Positions 43,532 to 50,304 of a DNA stretch of 64,000 bases are shown piece after piece. A program made the position numbers and the translations under genes. The notes under the pieces are model-generated. The model ran no database searches. It saw only the letters and a list, made by a program, of their open reading frames with translations, and was not told the DNA's origin. Every line of letters starts with the position of its first letter. The stretch's first letter is position 1. This DNA comes from an uncultured Clostridia bacterium (lineage in GTDB: Bacteria; Bacillota; Clostridia; Christensenellales; Borkfalkiaceae): assembly GCA_947632015.1 (NCBI GenBank), contig CANRNP010000003.1, positions 1 through 64,000 on the forward strand. Direction: 5' to 3'.

Positions 43532-44371
43532 ATGAAAAAATTTTCCCTGCTCGCCGCGCTTGCGGCATCCTGTGTTCTCGCCCTCTCCCTTGCGGGCTGC
43601 GGGCGCACCATCGATTCGGACGACGTCATCAAAGTCGGCGCGAGTCAGACCCCCCACGCCGAGATCCTGAAAGTGGTGGAGGACGACCTCAAAGAGGCGG
43701 GCTACACCCTCGAAATTCAGGTATTCGACGACTATGTCACCCCCAACACCGCCCTCGAAGACGGCAGTATCGACGCGAACTACTTCCAGCACACGCCCTA
43801 TCTCAACACCTTCAACAGCGACTACAAGACCCATCTTGCGGCAGTGGAGAAGATCCATTACGAGCCCTTCGGCGTGTACGGCAAGAACGTCACGAAGGAA
43901 GATTTTGCCGCGAACAAGACGGGCAGGACGATCCTCGTGCCCAACGACGGGAGCAATCTCACCCGCGCGCTGTTCGTCCTCCAAGACGAGGGCTACATCA
44001 CCTTGAAGGACGGGGTCACCGCTTCCTCCGCCCTCACCGTGCAGGACATCGCCGACAGCAAGGGCAACACCGTCAGCCCCGTGCAGGCGGATACGGTCGC
44101 CGCCCAGCTTCAAGAGCAGAAGGACGGGACGATCGCGGTCATCAACGGCAATTATGCGTTGCAGGCGGGGCTGAACGTGAAGGACGCCCTCGCCGTCGAG
44201 AACGCGGAAGGGGACGCGGCGCAGCTGTATGCCAACATCATCGCGGTGAAAAAGGGCAACGAGAACCACGCCAAGATCAAAGCGCTCGTCTCGGCGCTCA
44301 AATCCAAGAAAGTGTACGACTACATCACCGGACATTACGACGGCGCCGTTCTGCCTGTATTCCCGGTATAA
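43532..44371 (+). CDS. metQ: Methionine-binding lipoprotein
   Basis: A 279-residue lipoprotein of the NlpA/MetQ family. Signal peptide MKKFSLLAALAASCVLALSL with lipobox LAGC (Cys23), then KVGASQTPHAEILKVV, FDDYVTPNTALEDGSIDANYFQH and GRTILVPNDGSNLTRALFVL. It captures methionine outside the membrane. AAGGAG precedes ATG 43532; an in-frame start further upstream lies inside metI. It closes the operon. Confidence 0.96.
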   Translation: MKKFSLLAALAASCVLALSLAGCGRTIDSDDVIKVGASQTPHAEILKVVEDDLKEAGYTLEIQVFDDYVTPNTALEDGSIDANYFQHTPYLNTFNSDYKTHLAAVEKIHYEPFGVYGKNVTKEDFAANKTGRTILVPNDGSNLTRALFVLQDEGYITLKDGVTASSALTVQDIADSKGNTVSPVQADTVAAQLQEQKDGTIAVINGNYALQAGLNVKDALAVENAEGDAAQLYANIIAVKKGNENHAKIKALVSALKSKKVYDYITGHYDGAVLPVFPV

Positions 44372-44396
44372 CCGAACCCCCGGCGGTTTGGTGCGG

Positions 44397-44429
44397 GGCG
44401 CCCGCCGCGGATCTTCCGCGGCGGGCGCC
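44397..44429 (+). terminator. Terminator after metQ
   Basis: A perfect 15-bp GC-rich stem (44397-44411 with 44415-44429) with a TCT loop; a short pyrimidine tail (ttccgtgttc) follows. Confidence 0.75.
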
Positions 44430-44459
44430 TTCCGTGTTCATGGGACAAATTTCCCCGTG

Positions 44460-44467
44460 CATATAAT
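44460..44467 (+). promoter_or_regulatory. Possible sporulation-type -10 element before sigK
   Basis: CATATAAT (44460-44467) fits the sigma-E/sigma-K -10 consensus (CATACAAT / CATAnnnTA) and also contains TATAAT. At 16-18 bp upstream there is no sigma-A -35 (CATGGG region), so a mother-cell sigma is favoured; this is inference from one element. Confidence 0.45.
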
Positions 44468-44484
44468 GGCAAGAGAGGTGAATT

Positions 44485-45183
44485 ATGCTTTCCATGCTCT
44501 ATGCCATGCTATGCCGGCTGTTTTTTTTCACGGGAACGGTCTCGGACGGCAGTTCGTACCCCAAGCCGCTCTCTCCCGAAGAGGAGAAGGAATGCCTCGA
44601 ACTCGCCCGCCGCGGGGACGCGGCGGCAAAGGAAAAGCTCATCCGCCACAACATGCGCCTCGTCGCGCACATCGTAAAAAAGTACAGCGGCGCGGCGGAG
44701 ACGGACGACATGATCTCGGTCGGCTCCATCGGGCTCATCAAGGCGATCAACACCTACGAACCGGGGCACGGCACGCGGCTCGCCACCTATACCGCGCGTT
44801 GCGTGGAAAACGAGATCCTCATGCTCATCCGCGCGGGGAAAAAGCACAAGAACAACGTCTCCCTGTCCGACCCTGTCGGAACGGATAAAGACGGCAACGA
44901 ACTCACGCTCATGGACCTTCTCTTCGAAAAGGAGGATAAAGTGTTTGCGGGCGTCGAGCACAGCCTCATGCAGGAAAAATTCCTCGCCGCGGTCAAGGAG
45001 CTCCTCACGGAGCGGGAAACGGAGATCATCTGCCTCAGATACGCCCTCACGGGGGGCGCGTTTATGGCGCAAAGGGAAGTCGCGGCGCGGATGAAGATCT
45101 CCCGCTCCTATGTTTCCCGCCTCGAAAAAAAGGCGCTCGAAAAATTGCGCAAAGGGCTCAACAAAGACGATTTTCTGGAATAA
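44485..45183 (+). CDS. sigK: Sporulation sigma factor pro-sigma-K
   Basis: A 232-residue sigma factor very like B. subtilis SigK along its length. It has a short hydrophobic pro-sequence (LSMLYAMLCRLFFFTG) that would be removed by SpoIVFB, then PLSPEEEKECLELARRGD, RHNMRLVAHIVKKY, DDMISVGSIGLIKAINTY, RLATYTARCVENEILMLIRAGKK and VSLSDPVGTDKDGNE, with region 4 ISRSYVSRLEKKAL. It directs late mother-cell transcription (coat and cortex). The gene is in one piece, with no skin-type element. GAGAGGTG precedes the ATG. Confidence 0.93.
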   Translation: MLSMLYAMLCRLFFFTGTVSDGSSYPKPLSPEEEKECLELARRGDAAAKEKLIRHNMRLVAHIVKKYSGAAETDDMISVGSIGLIKAINTYEPGHGTRLATYTARCVENEILMLIRAGKKHKNNVSLSDPVGTDKDGNELTLMDLLFEKEDKVFAGVEHSLMQEKFLAAVKELLTERETEIICLRYALTGGAFMAQREVAARMKISRSYVSRLEKKALEKLRKGLNKDDFLE

Positions 45184-45251
45184 AAGCCGCCCGCGCGGGG
45201 CGGCGGCGCTCTCCTTTGCGGAAAGAAATCCGCCCAACTGCCCGAAATTAC

Positions 45252-45281
45252 TTTACAATCCTTCCCTATTTATATTATAAT
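45252..45281 (+). promoter_or_regulatory. Promoter of the methyltransferase gene, 6 bases before the ATG
   Basis: TTTACA (45252-45257), an 18-bp spacer and TATAAT (45276-45281). ATG 45288 begins six bases later, so the predicted transcript has no 5' leader. Confidence 0.75.
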
Positions 45282-45287
45282 GTCCGT

Positions 45288-46157
45288 ATGATAAAACTTG
45301 CGGAAGGCTGGAAAGATTTCGCCGTCCTCGCAACGGGGGACGGCTATAAACTCGAACGGTGGGGGGAGATCCTTTTGCTCCGTCCCGATCCGCAGGTGAT
45401 CTGGCGGGCGCAGCGCGATCTGTTTGCCTATCCCTCTCTCTCGGCGGTGTACCGTCGCAGCGAGAAGGGCGGGGGAAGTTGGGAATATTTCCGCCCCCTT
45501 CCCGAAAGCTGGAATATCTCCTACCGCGATCTTACCTTCAAAATCAAGCCGATGGGCTTTAAGCATACGGGGCTCTTCCCCGAACAGGCGGTAAACTGGG
45601 AGAGGACGGGCGCCCTCATCCGCGAGGCGGGAAAGGAGGGGCGGCGCCCCAAGATCCTCAACCTCTTCGCCTACACGGGGGGCGCCACCGTCGCGATGTG
45701 CAAAGCGGGGGCGGAAGTCGTCCATGTAGACGCCGCCAAAGGCATGGTGGAGCGCGCGGGCGAAAACGCGCGGCTGTCGGGGATCGGGAGCGGCATCCGC
45801 TATATCGTGGACGATTGCAAAAAATTCGTGCAGCGGGAACTCCGCCGCGGCAACCGTTACGACGGCGTCGTGATGGACCCGCCCTCTTACGGGCGCGGTC
45901 CCGGCGGGGAAATGTGGAAGATCGAGGACGAGCTCTTTTCCCTGACCTTGCAGTGCGCGCAGCTTCTGAGCGACAACGCGCTCTTCTTTCTGATCAACAG
46001 CTATACGACGGGCTTGCAGCCCACGGTGCTCGAAAATATTCTGACCCTCGCCTTAAAGGGGCGAAGGGGAAAGGTCGAGGCGTATGAGGTGGGGATTCCC
46101 ACCGAAGAGGGGATCGCGCTCCCCTGCGGAGCGGGAGGGATATTTATCCATGAGTGA
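45288..46157 (+). CDS. Class I SAM-dependent methyltransferase, COG1092 type
   Basis: A 289-residue methyltransferase. After an N-terminal beta-rich part (GDGYKLERWGEILLLRPDPQ) come motif I NLFAYTGGATVAMCKAGA, VHVDAAKGMVERA, and the catalytic MDPPSYGRGPGGE. This is the rRNA large-subunit methyltransferase family (RlmI relatives), but without the PUA domain. An RNA base target is likely, the exact one unknown. ATG 45288 is the only sensible start and has no ribosome site. It overlaps the next gene, an RNA pseudouridine synthase, by 8 bases. Confidence 0.85.
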   Translation: MIKLAEGWKDFAVLATGDGYKLERWGEILLLRPDPQVIWRAQRDLFAYPSLSAVYRRSEKGGGSWEYFRPLPESWNISYRDLTFKIKPMGFKHTGLFPEQAVNWERTGALIREAGKEGRRPKILNLFAYTGGATVAMCKAGAEVVHVDAAKGMVERAGENARLSGIGSGIRYIVDDCKKFVQRELRRGNRYDGVVMDPPSYGRGPGGEMWKIEDELFSLTLQCAQLLSDNALFFLINSYTTGLQPTVLENILTLALKGRRGKVEAYEVGIPTEEGIALPCGAGGIFIHE

Positions 46158-46971
46158 AGAAAAGGAATTCGGGCGGGAGCTCTCCGAAGAGGAACAGCCC
46201 GCGGAACAAACGGCGGAACAGCCCGCGGAACAAACGGCGGAACAGCCCGCGGAACAAACAGCGGAACAACCCGCAAAAGAGCCGCTCACCTTGCTGTATG
46301 AGGACAACCATATCCTCGTCGTCATGAAGCCGCAGAACGTGGCTTCCTGTCCCGACGAGAGCGGGGACGACAATATGCTCGACCGCGTGAAGGAGTATGT
46401 CAAGGAGAGCTGCGGCAAGCCGGGCAACGTGTATATCGGGCTCGTGCACCGTCTCGACCGTCCGACGGGCGGGGTAATGGTCTTTGCGCGGACAAGCAAA
46501 GCCGCGGGCAGGCTCTCCGCACAGATGCGGTCGGGGGACTTCGAAAAGCGCTACCTCGCCGTGATCAACGGCAAGCCGCACGAGGAGAGCGGCACCCTCG
46601 TGAACTGGCTGAAAAAGAATACCGTCAACAACATGGTGTACCTCACCCCGCAGGGCACGGACGGCGCAAAAGAGGCGCGGCTCGATTATCGGGTCTTGCA
46701 GACGGAGGGCGCTCTTTCGCTCGTGCAGATCAAGTTGCACACGGGCAGGAACCACCAGATCCGCGTGCAGATGGCGGGGATCGCCCATCCTGTGTACGGC
46801 GACATGCGCTACGGCGGGGAGCGGGCGCAAAAGGGCAAGCTCGCGCTCTGGGCGTACTATCTCGGATTCACCCACCCCGTCACGAAGGAACGGATGCTCT
46901 TTCTCTGCGAACCGCCGAAGGGAGAGATCCCGTGGCGGAAATTCGACCTCTCCGTTGCGACAAAACCTTAA
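46150..46971 (+). CDS. RluD-type pseudouridine synthase with repeat-rich N-terminus
   Basis: A 273-residue enzyme. Residues 15-45 are an EQPAEQTA repeat, encoded by a 24-bp tandem DNA repeat. The catalytic domain follows: DNHILVVMKPQNVASCPD, the active-site Asp in LVHRLDRPTGGVMVFART, and LHTGRNHQIRVQMA. There is no S4 domain. It makes pseudouridine in rRNA or tRNA and is cotranscribed with a methyltransferase, so an RNA-modification pair is likely. Confidence 0.88.
   Translation: MSEEKEFGRELSEEEQPAEQTAEQPAEQTAEQPAEQTAEQPAKEPLTLLYEDNHILVVMKPQNVASCPDESGDDNMLDRVKEYVKESCGKPGNVYIGLVHRLDRPTGGVMVFARTSKAAGRLSAQMRSGDFEKRYLAVINGKPHEESGTLVNWLKKNTVNNMVYLTPQGTDGAKEARLDYRVLQTEGALSLVQIKLHTGRNHQIRVQMAGIAHPVYGDMRYGGERAQKGKLALWAYYLGFTHPVTKERMLFLCEPPKGEIPWRKFDLSVATKP
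46191..46262 (+). repeat. 24-bp tandem repeat inside the RluD-type gene
   Basis: Three copies of a 24-bp unit beginning GGAACAGCCCGCGG (46191-46214, 46215-46238, 46239-46262; the third differs at one base), then a degenerate partial copy. The frame is kept (8 codons per unit), so copy number can vary without a frameshift. Confidence 0.9.
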
Positions 46972-47019
46972 TAATTCCGTGAAAATTTTCGTTTTCTTGC
47001 AAAGAAGGCGAAATACCGC

Positions 47020-47048
47020 TTGACTTGCAATGAAAATTTTAGTAAAAT
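47020..47048 (+). promoter_or_regulatory. Sigma-A promoter of the large secreted protein gene
   Basis: TTGACT (47020-47025), a 17-bp spacer and TAAAAT (47043-47048); a TGGAG ribosome site precedes ATG 47091. Confidence 0.75.
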
Positions 47049-47090
47049 GATACAGATAATCAGGCAGAATGCCATTTATGGAGCAAATAC

Positions 47091-49646
47091 ATGAACAGAA
47101 CAAAATTTCGCATTTTATCGATCTTTACGCTGATACTCGCATTTACTCTCGTGATGAGTTTTGCGGTCGGAACTCTCTTTACGGTAAAGAGCGCTAAGGC
47201 GGCGGAATACCGCTCGACGGACATCTTCTCCGAGGGAGTGGGCGGTACGGTCGGAACTTCCCAGGCGGGAGAGGGAGAAACGCCCTACATTGAGTTCACG
47301 TTCAGCGGGGACGACAGTAAGGTGCACTTCCGCCGCGACCTTGCGTTGAAGTGGTATGCGCCTCTTTCGGCTTCCGGAGATACGGAAGATGAAGAAGGCG
47401 AAGAGGGCGAAGAGGCGGCGGAAGCAGAAACGGCGCCCGCTTTCGAGACGAAGTATTTCTCCATGACCTTTGCGTTCCCCACCTTGGATTTCACCCGTTT
47501 CACCCTGAGATTCGAGGCGGCGGAAGAAAACATCAGTAAAGAAGGAACTTCGGTAAACAGCCTTGTGTTCTTCCACGAAGAGGGCAAGCTCTCCGTCGCC
47601 GTGCGCGACGCCGCGTCCCAGCCCGCGAAAGATCTCGAAGGAGAGGACGTTTGGTTTACCGATCGGGCGGAAAAGAAGGAACTCGCCGTAGGGGCGGGAG
47701 AGGATATTTCCGTCTCCTTTGCGGAAACGCAGTCGTTCGGCGGGTTCGCGGTGAAGGTAAACGGCGAAGAAGTCGGCGTTTTCACCAACATCGGCGGCTA
47801 TTTCATGGAATATCTCAGCTCCGCTTCCACGACCCCGCGCGATCCCATCACCTTTACGGCGGACAAGCTCGCCGCGGATAAAACAGAGCAGAAACTGCTC
47901 ATGAAAGAGCTCAACGGGCAGTCGTTCAAGCTGAATGCGAACAACCGTATCGAGGATAACGCAGACCCCGCGCTCATCGTAAACGAAGCGGTCTATGCCT
48001 ATACGCTGGGCAGAAAGTGGAGCTTGACCTACGAAGCGGTCGACGTGTGCGACAGCTCCGTCTCCGTAACGAGAAAGTACGCCATGGTGAACGCGGCGAA
48101 CGAGGACGGCTCCTATCCCAAGCCCGTCGATTCCGAATACAGCGCGCTCACGACGTCTACGGTGTTCATTCCCACGAGCGATACGCAGGAAGAAGAACAG
48201 TACGTCTCCATTTATTTCGATCTGGACGACGGGACCAACCTCTCCGGGCTCGATTCCGCCGCGAAGGCGGAGAAGCGGGTCTATCTTTGGTGGTATGCCG
48301 CCGAAGGACAGACCAAAACGCTCGCCTCCGCGCAGGTCTACGAATGTCCCGTGTGCGGCAACCGTCTCAACCAAAAGGCTTACGACGAGTTGGAGGAAGG
48401 CTGGACCTGCCCCAACCCCGACGATAAGGCGGATCACGGCGAGATCAAGAAAACGGACCTCGTCGCAAAGAATGTCGACGATTTCACCTACATCATCGTC
48501 AACCGCGGCGACGTAGACCAGACTTCGGGCGAAAAGAGCGGTCCTTACTATGTCGGCGTCACCGCCGACCGTGAGACGCTGACGAACAAAGATTCCGAGG
48601 AATCGAAGGCGCTCGCGGCGGCTTACCAGCAGGCGATCGACGAGATCGTGTTTAAGAAGGATGACGAGGGCAACCTCACGCAGGAATACGCGCTCAGCGC
48701 GGGCGAAGGCTCCTACTTCTATCTTCCCTCCCTGCGCGAGCTCATCAAGAGCGCGAACGCCGATTACCGCAATCTTCGTTTCAGCATCTACTATAAAAAG
48801 CAGGGGCTCGAAACGAGCGGAAGCGCTTCCTCCGCGACTTCGCTCCGCTATAACGCGCTCCGCTTCGAGATCGACGAAGCCGGCAAATATATCTTCAAAG
48901 TCCTCGCGACCGACGCGGCGGGCAACGCCATGAAGTATTATGTCGACGGCAAACTCGTCGCAGTCTCTTCAAGCAACATCTGGGACATCGACGAGATTCC
49001 CACTTTCAACCTCTATACGGGTTACACGGGCGCTACCGTGGAAGATCCGGGCACGCAGAGCCTTGGCTACCGCGAGAGCACTTACAGCCTCAGCTCTTTC
49101 GACATCGTCGCGTTGGATGGCTATACCACAAAGTATAAGCTCTTCCGCTTCGACGAAAGCGGGCTCAAAGAGGGGCAGAAAATCCCTTCGTACAGCGATT
49201 TCGTCGAGAATGCGAAAACCTATTTCGAGGAATATCAGGACTGTTTGAAGGAGATCCGCACCTATAACAGCGACGTCTCCGAGGACGATACCGACCGTTG
49301 GGAGAGAACGGACAACAAATACCACTGGGATCCCGACAGTTCCCTCTCCTTCGTGCCGCAGGAAGCGACCCTCTATGTGGTACAGCTCGAAGTCTCCGAA
49401 GAGAGCAATCTTCCCGGACACACGGCGACCGCATACCAGGTCATCGAGGTGCAGAACCCCATCGACCCCCGTCCCAACGAAACCTACTGGCTGGAAAACA
49501 ACATTACCTCGGTCGTGCTCTTCTCCATCTCCGGCGTGCTTCTCGTGATCATCGTCATTCTGTTCGTGGTGAAGCCTTCGGATAAGAAGATCGAGGATGT
49601 CGACGTGAGTACCCTCCGCGGCAAGAAGAAAGACAAGAAGGATTGA
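47091..49646 (+). CDS. Large secreted, C-terminally membrane-anchored protein of unknown function
   Basis: An 851-residue protein. It has a signal peptide (basic start, hydrophobic FTLILAFTLVMSFAVGTLFTV, then AKAAEY), a long acidic extracellular part, one transmembrane segment near residues 815-838 (SVVLFSISGVLLVIIVILFVV) and a Lys/Asp-rich cytosolic tail. An acidic Glu run (DTEDEEGEEGEEAAEAE) lies near residue 100. A beta-sandwich-like part with FEIDEAGKYIFKVLATDAAGN suggests cadherin/Ig-type modules. At 419-449 there is a C-x2-C-x17-C-x8-H cluster (YECPVCGNRL, GWTCPNPDD, DHGE) like a rubredoxin or zinc ribbon, odd for a protein outside the cell. No enzyme motif or sortase signal is seen. 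Not recognised. Confidence 0.75.
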   Translation: MNRTKFRILSIFTLILAFTLVMSFAVGTLFTVKSAKAAEYRSTDIFSEGVGGTVGTSQAGEGETPYIEFTFSGDDSKVHFRRDLALKWYAPLSASGDTEDEEGEEGEEAAEAETAPAFETKYFSMTFAFPTLDFTRFTLRFEAAEENISKEGTSVNSLVFFHEEGKLSVAVRDAASQPAKDLEGEDVWFTDRAEKKELAVGAGEDISVSFAETQSFGGFAVKVNGEEVGVFTNIGGYFMEYLSSASTTPRDPITFTADKLAADKTEQKLLMKELNGQSFKLNANNRIEDNADPALIVNEAVYAYTLGRKWSLTYEAVDVCDSSVSVTRKYAMVNAANEDGSYPKPVDSEYSALTTSTVFIPTSDTQEEEQYVSIYFDLDDGTNLSGLDSAAKAEKRVYLWWYAAEGQTKTLASAQVYECPVCGNRLNQKAYDELEEGWTCPNPDDKADHGEIKKTDLVAKNVDDFTYIIVNRGDVDQTSGEKSGPYYVGVTADRETLTNKDSEESKALAAAYQQAIDEIVFKKDDEGNLTQEYALSAGEGSYFYLPSLRELIKSANADYRNLRFSIYYKKQGLETSGSASSATSLRYNALRFEIDEAGKYIFKVLATDAAGNAMKYYVDGKLVAVSSSNIWDIDEIPTFNLYTGYTGATVEDPGTQSLGYRESTYSLSSFDIVALDGYTTKYKLFRFDESGLKEGQKIPSYSDFVENAKTYFEEYQDCLKEIRTYNSDVSEDDTDRWERTDNKYHWDPDSSLSFVPQEATLYVVQLEVSEESNLPGHTATAYQVIEVQNPIDPRPNETYWLENNITSVVLFSISGVLLVIIVILFVVKPSDKKIEDVDVSTLRGKKKDKKD

Positions 49647-49656
49647 TCGAATCGAA

Positions 49657-49688
49657 AGCGTTTCCTTAACCGGGGAAGCGCTTTTTTC
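49657..49688 (+). terminator. Intrinsic terminator
   Basis: AGCGTTTCC / GGAAGCGCT stem (49657-49665 with 49674-49682, one G-U pair), then TTTTTT. Confidence 0.85.
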
Positions 49689-49776
49689 ATTTCCGAGAAA
49701 AGGGGAGCGGGCAGGGGTTTTTCTTTCTCCGTATAAAAGCGCGCAACTCACGCAAACTGCGGTTAGGAGGTAAAGA

Positions 49777-50019
49777 ATGGTTATTGCAAATCTCATATCT
49801 TATATTCTTGTGCTCATCGGAGCGTTGAACTGGGGGCTCTACGGGATCTTCAACTTCAACCTCGTTTCCACGATCTTTGCGGGACCGCGTACGATCGGAG
49901 CGATCATTGTGTATTCCCTCATCGCGGTTGCGGCGTTGTGGCTCATCATCTCTCCCATCATCACGAACGGCGCGCTCAAACTCATGGGACACAGAGAAGT
50001 GCGCGAAGAAAAGGCATAA
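49777..50019 (+). CDS. DUF378 family small membrane protein
   Basis: An 80-residue protein of the YuzA/DUF378 family: two membrane segments (LISYILVLIGALNWGLYGIF and IIVYSLIAVAALWLIISPII) with the family NWGLYGIF...DLV-like signature (here FNFNLVSTIFAG). Function unknown; members occur in many Gram-positives. A strong TAGGAGGT site lies before the ATG. Followed at once by a terminator, so it is expressed alone. Confidence 0.85.
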   Translation: MVIANLISYILVLIGALNWGLYGIFNFNLVSTIFAGPRTIGAIIVYSLIAVAALWLIISPIITNGALKLMGHREVREEKA

Positions 50020-50035
50020 ACCTGCAAAACAAAGC

Positions 50036-50074
50036 TGCGGACAGGGCATAAACGGCGCCCCGTCCGCATTTTTT
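50036..50074 (+). terminator. Terminator just before feoA
   Basis: A 12-bp stem TGCGGACAGGGC / GCCCCGTCCGCA with one mismatch (50036-50047 with 50057-50068), then TTTTTT (50069-50074). Only five bases separate it from the feoA ATG. Confidence 0.8.
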
Positions 50075-50079
50075 ATGGT

Positions 50080-50304
50080 ATGAATATTACCGACATGAAG
50101 CAAGGGGAGCGCGCCGTCATCCTCTCGGTAGAATGCTCTCCGAGGCTGAAAGAGCGCCTCCGCACCTTAAATCTGCACGCGGGCGGGGTCGTGCGGGTCC
50201 AAAAAGTGTCTTTCTTCAAAAAGACCTTTCTCGTACAGGCGGGCGGGAGCCGCGTCGTGCTCGGAAGGGAGGTCGCCCGATGCGTCGGCGTTCGCAAAGT
50301 GTAG
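50080..50304 (+). CDS. feoA: FeoA-like SH3-domain protein
   Basis: A 74-residue protein of the FeoA family (TDMKQGERAVILSVECSPRLKERLRTLNLHAGGVVRVQ, GSRVVLGREVARCVGV). FeoA partners the FeoB ferrous iron permease. The start at 50080 fits the family, yet no promoter or Shine-Dalgarno site is visible: the preceding 12 bases are the T-run of a terminator. It overlaps feoB by 25 bases. Confidence 0.85.
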   Translation: MNITDMKQGERAVILSVECSPRLKERLRTLNLHAGGVVRVQKVSFFKKTFLVQAGGSRVVLGREVARCVGVRKV

